Source: Actinomycetota bacterium
Lineage (GTDB): Bacteria > Actinomycetota > Thermoleophilia > Gaiellales > Gaiellaceae
Reading direction: 5' to 3'
Length of the DNA stretch: 8,977 bases
NCBI GenBank assembly: GCA_013817555.1
Contig: JACDCN010000072.1
Coordinates: 1-8,977, forward strand
Positions within the stretch are counted from its first letter, which is position 1, and each line of letters opens with the position of its first letter. The notes beneath the pieces were generated by a model. It searched no databases. It saw only the letters and a list, made by a program, of their open reading frames with translations, and was not told where the DNA came from. This document shows, piece by piece, positions 1-5,665 of the stretch. The position numbers and the translations under genes were made by a program.

Positions 1-486
1 GAGCCCGAGCCGGTGGAACTCGAGCGCCTCGGCATCCCGGCGGGGATCGTCGAGCTTGTTCGCGATCACGAGCACGTCGCGCCGGGACGAGCGCAGAATC
101 GCCGCCAGCTCCTCGTCACCCGGCGTGGCTCCCACCTTCGCGTCGACGACGAAGAGCACGAGGTCGGCTTCCTCGACGGCCTGCCGCGCCTGTGCGGCCA
201 CCTGCCGCCCGAAGGGCCCCGTGTCCTCGCGGTCGACGCCACCGGTGTCGATCAAGCGAAATGTCGTCCCGGACCACTCGCAGATCAGCTCTTTGCGATC
301 CCGCGTCACGCCCGGGGTCTCGTGCACGACCGCGGCGCGGGTCTCGGTGAGCCGGTTGACGAGTGTCGACTTGCCGACGTTGGGAAAGCCGACGATTGCG
401 ACGGTTCCCGCGATCTCGACGGGGTCGACGACTTGCTCGTCGGTGGAGGTCCGGGCCTTGGAGGAAGCTCGTCGCGACCTGGTCAT
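1..486 (-). CDS. der: GTPase Der (EngA), N-terminal 162 residues; runs off left edge
   Basis: Der is a tandem-GTPase protein that binds the ribosome and helps assemble the large (50S) subunit. The visible 162 codons cover most of the first G domain: G1/Walker A GFPNVGKST (about residues 33-41), the Thr of the switch-I region in TPGVTRDR (57-64), G3 DTGG (80-83) and G4 NKLD (143-146; NKVD or NKID is more usual). The second G domain and the KH-like C-terminal domain lie beyond base 1. About 26 mostly polar, partly basic residues precede the G domain, as in some actinobacterial Der proteins. The ATG at 486 overlaps the plsC stop by four bases (ATGA), and no Shine-Dalgarno is evident, so translation is probably coupled to plsC. 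The family call is very secure; only the C-terminal half is unseen. Confidence 0.95.
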   Translation of the reverse strand, partial: MTRSRRASSKARTSTDEQVVDPVEIAGTVAIVGFPNVGKSTLVNRLTETRAAVVHETPGVTRDRKELICEWSGTTFRLIDTGGVDREDTGPFGRQVAAQARQAVEEADLVLFVVDAKVGATPGDEELAAILRSSRRDVLVIANKLDDPRRDAEALEFHRLGL

Positions 487-1127
487 CGCGGCGGAGTCGC
501 GTCGCGGGGGCGGCCGAGCTCGTGAATCTCCACGAGCCACTGCCAGAGCTCGCGCAACTTGCGCTCGACCTCGATCGAAGCCTCCTTGTACCCCTTGCCT
601 CCACGCGGGAGCCCCTCGAACGTCATCGGCTCGCCCCAGGCGACGGAGACCGGCGCGAAGTTCGCGCGCCAGTGCTGGCTCCCGTGGATGGCGGCCGGGA
701 TGAGCGGAACCGACTCGTTGATGGCGACCATGGCAGCGCCTGGCTGCACCGCTCCGGGGACATCCAGCTGCCGGGTGCCTTCGGCGAACATCCCGAGCGC
801 ATGCCCGTCGCGGACGATCTGGCGCATCGTCCTCACGGCGTCTCGGTCGGACTCTCCGCGGCGCACGGGAAACGCTCCGAAGCTCCGCATGAGCTGGCCG
901 AGCCCGGGGACACGATGCGCCTCTACCTTCGCCATGAAGTAGAGGGTGCGCGGACTCGATGCGCCGAGCAGCGGCGGGTCGAGCCAGCTGAAGTGGTTCG
1001 CGGCCACGACGAGACCGCCGCGCGCCGGCACCCGCTCGGCCCCGTAGACGCGGAGCGGAGCAATGAGCTTCACCGCGGTGCCGATCGTGGCACGGCCCAC
1101 GGCCCAGACCATGTCGGTTCCCGTCAC
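483..1127 (-). CDS. plsC: 1-acyl-sn-glycerol-3-phosphate acyltransferase (PlsC/LPLAT family)
   Basis: This enzyme is predicted to acylate lysophosphatidic acid to phosphatidic acid at the inner face of the membrane, the second acylation of phospholipid synthesis. Counting from the GTG at 1127 the protein has 214 residues. The catalytic NHxxxxD motif is NHFSWLDP (H45, D50), followed by GAFPVRRG (about 84-91), the phosphate-binding FAEGTR (114-119) and the VPLIP block. There is no clear long hydrophobic anchor, only a mildly hydrophobic N-terminus. I chose GTG 1127 because it overlaps the cmk stop as GTGA and has a GGAGG seven bases upstream; an in-frame ATG at 1157 would add ten residues and overlap cmk more deeply. 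It lies between cmk and der with 4-base overlaps on both sides. PlsC-like proteins beside cmk are also seen in Firmicutes. Exact acyl-acceptor specificity cannot be read from sequence. Confidence 0.93.
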   Translation of the reverse strand: MTGTDMVWAVGRATIGTAVKLIAPLRVYGAERVPARGGLVVAANHFSWLDPPLLGASSPRTLYFMAKVEAHRVPGLGQLMRSFGAFPVRRGESDRDAVRTMRQIVRDGHALGMFAEGTRQLDVPGAVQPGAAMVAINESVPLIPAAIHGSQHWRANFAPVSVAWGEPMTFEGLPRGGKGYKEASIEVERKLRELWQWLVEIHELGRPRDATPPR

Positions 1128-1762
1128 CGTCGCGCCTCCACCAGCTCGGCGATGCAAACGACGACTTGATCCACCGTGAGATCGGTGGTGTCGAGCAGAA
1201 CCGCATCGTTTGCCGGCTGCGTGTTGGCGGCATCCCGCTGGTCGCGCCGCCGCAGCTCGGCTGCCAGTGAGTCAGCGCTTGTCTCAGGCCTGTCCGCCGA
1301 TCGCCGGCGAACACGCTCGTCCTCGTCCGCGACGAGAAAGATCTTCACTTCGGCGTTCGGAGCAACGACCGAACCGATGTCCCGCCCCTCGATCACCGTG
1401 TCCCCGACAGAACCCAGCGAGCGCTGTCTCTCGCGCATCACCTCACGCACCTCCGGATGCCGGGCGACCGCGGGCACGAGCCGGTCGATCTCGCCCGCGC
1501 GGATGTTGCTCGACACGTCCTCTCCTGCGATCTCGACGCGACCTTCCGCGCTGAACGAGACCGGGTTCTCGCGAGCAAGACGAGCAAGCGCTGCGCCGTC
1601 CTCGACATCGACGCCGTCCCTGGCGGCAAGCCAGGTCAGCGCGCGGTACATGGCGCCCGTGTCCAGATGGACGAAGCCGAGCCGGCGTGCGAGCTCGAAC
1701 GCAACGGTGCTCTTCCCCGAGCCGGCCGGGCCGTCTATCGCAACGATCATGGCCCGATTCAT
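1124..1762 (-). CDS. cmk: Cytidylate (CMP/dCMP) kinase
   Basis: Cytosolic kinase that phosphorylates CMP and dCMP with ATP, recycling CMP released by phospholipid and RNA turnover. The 212-residue protein has a P-loop GPAGSGKST (about residues 11-19), the HLDTGAMYRA block of the substrate-binding region (32-41), and the IEGRDIGSVVAPNAEVKIFLVAD segment typical of bacterial CMP kinases, followed by an Arg-rich lid region. Length is usual for the family (about 210-230). ATG 1762 forms an ATGA overlap with the aroA stop; an in-frame ATG at 1750 (beginning MIVAIDG) is the main alternative and would match the usual compact N-terminus. Its stop overlaps the plsC start as GTGA. cmk next to aroA on one side and plsC/der on the other is a recurring bacterial arrangement. 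Confidence 0.96.
   Translation of the reverse strand: MNRAMIVAIDGPAGSGKSTVAFELARRLGFVHLDTGAMYRALTWLAARDGVDVEDGAALARLARENPVSFSAEGRVEIAGEDVSSNIRAGEIDRLVPAVARHPEVREVMRERQRSLGSVGDTVIEGRDIGSVVAPNAEVKIFLVADEDERVRRRSADRPETSADSLAAELRRRDQRDAANTQPANDAVLLDTTDLTVDQVVVCIAELVEARR
1135..1139 (-). promoter_or_regulatory. Ribosome binding site of plsC
   Basis: On the minus strand GGAGG lies seven bases before the GTG at 1127. It falls inside the 3' end of cmk and decides the start in favour of GTG 1127 over ATG 1157, which has no comparable motif. Confidence 0.6.
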
Positions 1763-3039
1763 ACCGCGCTCAGCTGCTCGAGGACCCGGAAGAAGCCGGG
1801 GAAGCTCGTCTCGACGGCCTCCGCGTCTTGCAGCTGCACACCCTCCCGCGAAGAGACACCGGCCGCCGCGCCGAGCATCGCGAGCCGATGATCGCCACGC
1901 GCGTCGAAGGTTCCGCCGCGGAGCCGTGCGGGAACACCTCGGATGCGGAAGCCGTCGGGTGTCGCGCGGATGTGCGCTCCGATCCGGCGCAGCTCCTCGA
2001 CGACCCCCGCGATGCGATCGGTCTCCTTGACGCGGAGCTCGGCTGCGCCCGAGAGGACGGTCTCGCCCCGAGCGTGGCACGCGGCGAGGGCGAGGAGCGG
2101 TAGCTCGTCGACGACCGTGGGCACCTCCGCAAGGGTCACCGTGGCGCCGACGAGCTCCGATGAGCGCACCTGGACGTCGCCTGCGGGCTCTCCGCCGATC
2201 GGGCGCCGGTTGTAGATCGCGACCCGCGCGCCCATGCGCTCGAGGATGTCGAGCAGACCGATCCGCCGCGGATTGAGACCCACCCCGTGAACGGTGATGT
2301 CGGATCCCGGCACGGTCACCGCAGCGACGAGCAGCGCGGCAGCGGACGAGAAGTCCCCGGGGATCTCCAGATATTCCAACGACAGCTGGTCCGCTCCCTG
2401 GACAGAAACGCTCTGCGGGCGACGGCGCACGGACGCCCCTGCACGCTCGAGCAAGCGCTCAGTGTGATCTCGCGTGGGCAGCGGCTCGACGACGGTCGTC
2501 TCTCCTTCGGCGAGCAGGCCGGCGAGGAGCACAGCCGACTTCACCTGCGCCGAAGGAACGGGCAGCTCGTAATCGATCGCCTGCAACAGGCCACCTTCGA
2601 CGACGAGGGGCGCGTGGCCGTCGACGGTCTCCATGCGGGCGCCCATGCGCCGGAGCGGCTCGGCCACGCGCTCCATCGGGCGGCTCGAAAGCGACTCGTC
2701 GCCGACGAGCTCAAACCGCCCGTCCTGCCCCGCGAGCACACCAGCAAGGAGCCGCATCAGCGTTCCCGCGTTCCCGCAATCCAGCGCCTCACTGGGCGCC
2801 ACGAGCCCGCGCAAACCCACTCCGTGCACCGTCAGCGTGTCGACGTCTTGCTCGTCGACACGGACCCCGAGAGCGCGAACCGCGGCCACAGTCGCCTCGG
2901 TGTCGCGGGATCGTCCAAAACCCGCGATGCGCGTCTCGCCTTCGCAGATCGCGCCGATCAGAACGACACGGTGCGAGATCGACTTGTCGCCCGGAACGGC
3001 GATGTGCCCGACGAGGGCGGGCACGGGCTCGATGCGCAT
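1759..3039 (-). CDS. aroA: 3-phosphoshikimate 1-carboxyvinyltransferase (EPSP synthase)
   Basis: Transfers the enolpyruvyl group of PEP to shikimate-3-phosphate, the sixth step of the shikimate pathway in the cytosol. The 426-residue protein is of normal length. Visible signatures are PGDKSISHR near residues 16-24 (catalytic Lys, phosphate-binding Ser and Arg), DCGNAGTLMR near 87-96, RPM near 120, SAQVK near 164-168, RDHTE near 191-195, the Asp-Glu of DELP near 312, RVKETDR near 337-343 and DHRLAM near 384-389. SAQxK plus RDHTE resemble class II enzymes, but the residue matching Ala100 of the CP4 enzyme is Gly and the NxTR position reads NPRR. The gene starts at ATG 3039, 16 bases after the aroF stop, and ends in an ATGA overlap with cmk. 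Function is secure; class assignment is inferred from motifs only. Confidence 0.97.
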   Translation of the reverse strand: MRIEPVPALVGHIAVPGDKSISHRVVLIGAICEGETRIAGFGRSRDTEATVAAVRALGVRVDEQDVDTLTVHGVGLRGLVAPSEALDCGNAGTLMRLLAGVLAGQDGRFELVGDESLSSRPMERVAEPLRRMGARMETVDGHAPLVVEGGLLQAIDYELPVPSAQVKSAVLLAGLLAEGETTVVEPLPTRDHTERLLERAGASVRRRPQSVSVQGADQLSLEYLEIPGDFSSAAALLVAAVTVPGSDITVHGVGLNPRRIGLLDILERMGARVAIYNRRPIGGEPAGDVQVRSSELVGATVTLAEVPTVVDELPLLALAACHARGETVLSGAAELRVKETDRIAGVVEELRRIGAHIRATPDGFRIRGVPARLRGGTFDARGDHRLAMLGAAAGVSSREGVQLQDAEAVETSFPGFFRVLEQLSAV

Positions 3040-3055
3040 GCTCAGCCGCCGGCGA

Positions 3056-3901
3056 TTAGCCGACGGTCTTGCCCATCAACGCGACGAGCGTGCGGATCTC
3101 GTCGGCGAAGCGGGCGAACTCACCGACCCGGATCTGCTGCGGGCCGTCGCAGAGCGCATCCTCGGGCCGGGGGTGAACCTCGATCATCACCCCGTCGGCT
3201 CCGGCTGCAACGGCCGCACGCGCGAGCGGGAGAACGAGATCGCTGCGTCCGGCCGCGTGCGAAGGGTCGACGATCACGGGCAGGTGCGTCTCGCGCTTGA
3301 GCACGGGCACCGCGGAGAGGTCGAGCGTGTAGCGCGTCGAGCGCTCGAACGTCTTGATCCCGCGCTCGCAGAGAATCACGCGATCGTTTCCCTCCTTTGC
3401 GACGTACTCTGCGGCCATGAGCAGCTCCTCGACGGTTGCGGAGGGAGCACGCTTGAGCAGGACCGGGTTCGGCACCCGGCCGACCTCGGCGAGGAGATTG
3501 AAGTTCTGCATGTTGCGGGCGCCGATCTGGATGATGTCCGTCACCTCCGCCACTTCCTCGACATCGCGCGGGTCGAGGAGCTCCGTGACAATCGGCAGTC
3601 CGGTCTCCTCTCGCGCCTCAGCGAGTATCTCGAGACCCTTGCTCCCGAGCCCCTGAAAGGCATACGGCGAGGTCCGGGGCTTGAACGCGCCACCTCGCAA
3701 TACTGTCGCGCCGGCTGCAGCGACCGCGCGGGCGGTCTCCAGCGTCTGCTCTCGCGTCTCGACCGTGCAGGGCCCCGCGATCAACCCGAAGAAACCGTCA
3801 CCGATCCGCCGGCCGCGGACCTCGACTACGGTGGAGTCCGGGGTCAGCTCCCGCCCGACGAGCCGGTACGCCAGAAGCTCCGAAGGTCCGGTGATCTCCA
3901 T
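3056..3901 (-). CDS. aroF: 3-deoxy-7-phosphoheptulonate (DAHP) synthase, type I-beta, short form
   Basis: Condenses PEP and erythrose-4-phosphate, the committed step into aromatic amino acid synthesis. The 281-residue protein is the catalytic TIM barrel of the KDO8P/I-beta family: AGPCTVE with the metal-ligand Cys (C45), RGGAFKPRTSPYAFQG (about 69-84), QIGARNMQNF, VLLKR, CERGIKTFE, VDPSHAAGR (metal His) and EVHP (metal Glu), then a C-terminal ALCDG with the metal Asp. The Thermotoga maritima enzyme has its metal Cys at 102, so this protein is about 57 residues shorter at the N-terminus and lacks the ferredoxin-like regulatory domain. The start is firm because an in-frame TAG lies only three codons before ATG 3901. 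No chorismate mutase domain is fused. It heads the minus-strand run aroF-aroA-cmk-plsC-der and appears to be transcribed without a leader. Confidence 0.96.
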   Translation of the reverse strand: MEITGPSELLAYRLVGRELTPDSTVVEVRGRRIGDGFFGLIAGPCTVETREQTLETARAVAAAGATVLRGGAFKPRTSPYAFQGLGSKGLEILAEAREETGLPIVTELLDPRDVEEVAEVTDIIQIGARNMQNFNLLAEVGRVPNPVLLKRAPSATVEELLMAAEYVAKEGNDRVILCERGIKTFERSTRYTLDLSAVPVLKRETHLPVIVDPSHAAGRSDLVLPLARAAVAAGADGVMIEVHPRPEDALCDGPQQIRVGEFARFADEIRTLVALMGKTVG

Positions 3902-3907
3902 CGAGTG

Positions 3908-3913
3908 AGTCTA
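3908..3913 (-). promoter_or_regulatory. Predicted -10 element of aroF, leaderless type (TAGACT)
   Basis: On the minus strand TAGACT fits the TANNNT consensus of actinobacterial -10 elements. It is separated by exactly six bases (CACTCG) from ATG 3901, which puts the A of the start codon at the expected +1. No Shine-Dalgarno precedes the ATG, consistent with a leaderless mRNA. The best -35-like match is weak (TGGACC, 19 bases upstream). Confidence 0.55.
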
Positions 3914-3925
3914 GAGACGGCGACG

Positions 3926-3944
3926 TGTCCTGGGTCCAGGGACA
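3926..3944. promoter_or_regulatory. Imperfect palindrome between divergent aroF and trpS
   Basis: TGTCCTGG and CCAGGGACA are near-reverse-complements around a central GT, with one extra G in the right arm. The element occupies the middle of the 51-base divergent spacer, and its right arm overlaps the predicted trpS -10. It could be an operator or a chance imperfect repeat; no protein family is implied. Confidence 0.25.
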
Positions 3945-3946
3945 AT
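3941..3946 (+). promoter_or_regulatory. Predicted -10 element of trpS, leaderless type (GACAAT)
   Basis: GACAAT matches TATAAT at four of six positions, including the key second A and last T, and ends exactly six bases before ATG 3953. Together with the absence of a Shine-Dalgarno this suggests that the trpS mRNA begins at its start codon. Confidence 0.45.
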
Positions 3947-3952
3947 GACGCG

Positions 3953-4936
3953 ATGCGGATCTTCTCGGGCATCCGAGCATCGGGTGACAAGACGCTCGGC
4001 AACTACAGCGGCGGCTATCGTCAATACGCGGCGACGCAGGAACAGGGCGACGCGGTGTTCTGCATCGTCGACCTGCACTCGATCACGACCGCGTACGAGC
4101 CCGAAGGCCTACACGAGGCGACGCTGGCCGGCGCGGCGATGCTCTTCGCCACCGGTATCGACCCCGAGCGGTCGATCGTCTTCTGCCAGAGCCACGTGCA
4201 GGCGCACGCGGAGGCCGCGTGGCTGCTCAGCTCGGTGACGAGCTTCGGCGAGCTCCGCCGGATGACCCAGTTCAAGGACAAGTCCGCTGACCAGGAGTTC
4301 GTCTCGGCGGGGCTCTTCACGTACCCCGTGCTGATGGCCGGCGACATCCTCCTCTACCAGACCGACATCGTCCCGGTCGGCGACGATCAGCGACAGCACG
4401 TCGAGCTCACCCGCGACATCGCCGAGCGCTTCAACGGCCGCTACGGCGACACCTTCACCGTGCCGAAGGGCGTCTACCCGGACGAAGGTGCTCGCATCAA
4501 GAACCTCCAAGAGCCCGAACGACTGATGTCGACGTCCGCAGGTAATCCGCAGGGCGTCATCCGGATCGTCGACGAGCCCGACGTGATCCGAAAGAAGTTC
4601 AAGACCGCGGTGACCGATTCGGAACGGGAGGTACGCCACGATCCCGACGCGAAGCCCGGCATCTCCAACCTGATCGAGATCATGTCCGTCGTCGCAGGCG
4701 AGTCGCCTGCTGCCATCGAGGCTCGCTACGACAATTCGGGTTACGGCCAGTTCAAGGAGGACGTGGGCGAGGCGGTGGTTACGCTGTTCGCTCCGATCCA
4801 GGAGCGGTACCGAGAGCTACGCGCCGACGAGGAGGGACTCAGGCGCCTGCTCGGCACCGGGGCGGAGAAGGCGCGCGCTGCGTCCGCACCCACGCTCGAG
4901 ATCATGGTCGAGCGCATGGGATTCGTCAGGCCGTAG
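3953..4936 (+). CDS. trpS: Tryptophanyl-tRNA synthetase (class I)
   Basis: Charges tRNA-Trp with tryptophan in the cytosol. The 327-residue protein has the normal bacterial length. It opens with FSGIRASGDKTLGNYSGG, where TLGNY (residues 14-18) is the TrpRS form of the HIGH motif. A GDDQ...HVELTRDIAERFN block, characteristic of tryptophan recognition, follows. The KMSKS loop is replaced by LMSTS (191-195), then NPQG and the family-typical KKFKTAVTDSE segment and KPGISNLIEIM. ATG 3953 is the only start that trims the protein to the family N-terminus; an in-frame GTG at 3905 is possible but would add 16 residues without similarity. The gene is divergent from aroF, and its last 11 bases overlap the 3' end of rluB on the other strand. 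No T-box or leader fits into the 51-base spacer. Confidence 0.97.
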   Translation: MRIFSGIRASGDKTLGNYSGGYRQYAATQEQGDAVFCIVDLHSITTAYEPEGLHEATLAGAAMLFATGIDPERSIVFCQSHVQAHAEAAWLLSSVTSFGELRRMTQFKDKSADQEFVSAGLFTYPVLMAGDILLYQTDIVPVGDDQRQHVELTRDIAERFNGRYGDTFTVPKGVYPDEGARIKNLQEPERLMSTSAGNPQGVIRIVDEPDVIRKKFKTAVTDSEREVRHDPDAKPGISNLIEIMSVVAGESPAAIEARYDNSGYGQFKEDVGEAVVTLFAPIQERYRELRADEEGLRRLLGTGAEKARAASAPTLEIMVERMGFVRP

Positions 4937-5630
4937 GCGCCGACCGCAACGCGGCCACCTCCGCCGCGGTCAGAGCACGCCACTCTCCCGCTTCGACGCC
5001 CTCCAGGTCGAGCCCCGCATAGCGGCTTCGATGGAGACGCCGAGCGGGATGCCCGACGGCGTCGCACATCCGCTTCACCTGGCGGTTGCGTCCTTCGTGC
5101 AGTGTTAGCTCGAGAACAGAGAAACGGGAACCGCGCTCGAGCAGGCGCGCGCCGGCAGGAGCGGTCGGGCCGTCGTCGAGAGCGACCCCTTCACACAGAG
5201 CCCGCAGCACGTCCGCGTCCGGTGCGCCCTCGACTTCGACCTCGTAGACCTTCTCGACGCCGTATCTGGGATGGGCGAGCCGATGGGCGAGCGGCCCGTC
5301 GTTGGTGAGCAAGAGCACGCCCGTCGTGTCGACATCCAGGCGGCCGACGGGAACCACGCGAGGAGTGTGCGGCACGAGGCCGACGACAGTCCTCCGTCTC
5401 TGCGGATCCTTCGCGGTCGTGACGGCACCCGCCGGCTTGTGCAGCAGGACGTAGGCGAGCGGCTGCGCGGCGACGCGCTCGCCGTCGACCTCGACGACGT
5501 CACGTAACCCGACCACCGTGTTGAGCTGGCCGCGCGCGCCGTTGACCACAACGCGACCCGCCGAGATCAGCGCATCGGCACGCCGCCGTGACGCGACGCC
5601 GGCCCGGGCGAGATAGGCATTCAGCCGCAT
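4926..5630 (-). CDS. rluB: RsuA/RluB-family pseudouridine synthase
   Basis: Converts a uridine of rRNA to pseudouridine during ribosome maturation; RluB modifies 23S rRNA in E. coli, but the exact target here cannot be read. The 234-residue protein has an S4 RNA-binding domain (about residues 1-48, beginning RLNAYLARAGVASRRRADALI), then the catalytic domain with LLHKPAG (62-68) and GRLDVDTTGVLLLTNDG (96-112), in which D99 is the catalytic Asp. YEVEVEG and LHEGRNRQVKRMCDAVGHP are also family hallmarks. ATG 5630 gives the standard N-terminus. rluB next to scpA/scpB and cmk/der is a widely conserved arrangement, which supports RluB over RsuA; here the M29 peptidase and trpS, both on the plus strand, flank it. 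The stop lies inside the trpS 3' end. Confidence 0.94.
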   Translation of the reverse strand: MRLNAYLARAGVASRRRADALISAGRVVVNGARGQLNTVVGLRDVVEVDGERVAAQPLAYVLLHKPAGAVTTAKDPQRRRTVVGLVPHTPRVVPVGRLDVDTTGVLLLTNDGPLAHRLAHPRYGVEKVYEVEVEGAPDADVLRALCEGVALDDGPTAPAGARLLERGSRFSVLELTLHEGRNRQVKRMCDAVGHPARRLHRSRYAGLDLEGVEAGEWRALTAAEVAALRSAPTA

Positions 5631-5636
5631 CCGCTC

Positions 5637-5642
5637 ATTCTC
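5637..5642 (-). promoter_or_regulatory. Predicted -10 element of rluB, leaderless type (GAGAAT)
   Basis: On the minus strand GAGAAT matches TATAAT at four of six positions and ends exactly six bases (GAGCGG) before ATG 5630, the same geometry as at aroF, trpS and scpA. No -35 of quality is visible at 16-19 bases. Confidence 0.45.
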
Positions 5643-5649
5643 GCCCGGT

Positions 5650-5655
5650 TAGGGT
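5650..5655 (+). promoter_or_regulatory. Possible -10 element of the M29 aminopeptidase gene (TAGGGT)
   Basis: TAGGGT fits TANNNT but ends ten bases before GTG 5666, which would give a 5' leader of roughly four bases. It is only seven bases from the opposing rluB -10. The assignment is weaker than for the other four starts. Confidence 0.3.
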
Positions 5656-5665
5656 GTCGACTGCC

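Noticed and set aside
116..604. Minus-strand open frame of 162 codons over the der/plsC junction
   Set aside because: It is out of frame with both der and plsC, whose motifs are intact; the real der frame is open to the left edge.
363..2030. Plus-strand open frames opposite plsC and cmk
   Set aside because: Low-complexity Arg/Ser/Ala-rich translations without motifs; the minus strand encodes clear PlsC and CMP kinase.
1763..2080. Upstream in-frame extension of cmk inside aroA
   Set aside because: The added residues are Arg-rich noise; the P-loop begins about ten residues after the ATG at 1762, as is normal for CMP kinase.
2633..3952. Open plus-strand frame of about 440 codons leading into trpS, antisense to aroF and aroA
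   Set aside because: The translation has no family resemblance until the trpS ATG at 3953, and the opposite strand encodes two unmistakable enzymes. It is a by-product of high-GC codon use.
3902..3952. T-box, attenuator or riboswitch upstream of trpS or aroF
   Set aside because: The spacer is 51 bases in total and must already hold two promoters; there is no room for a structured leader.
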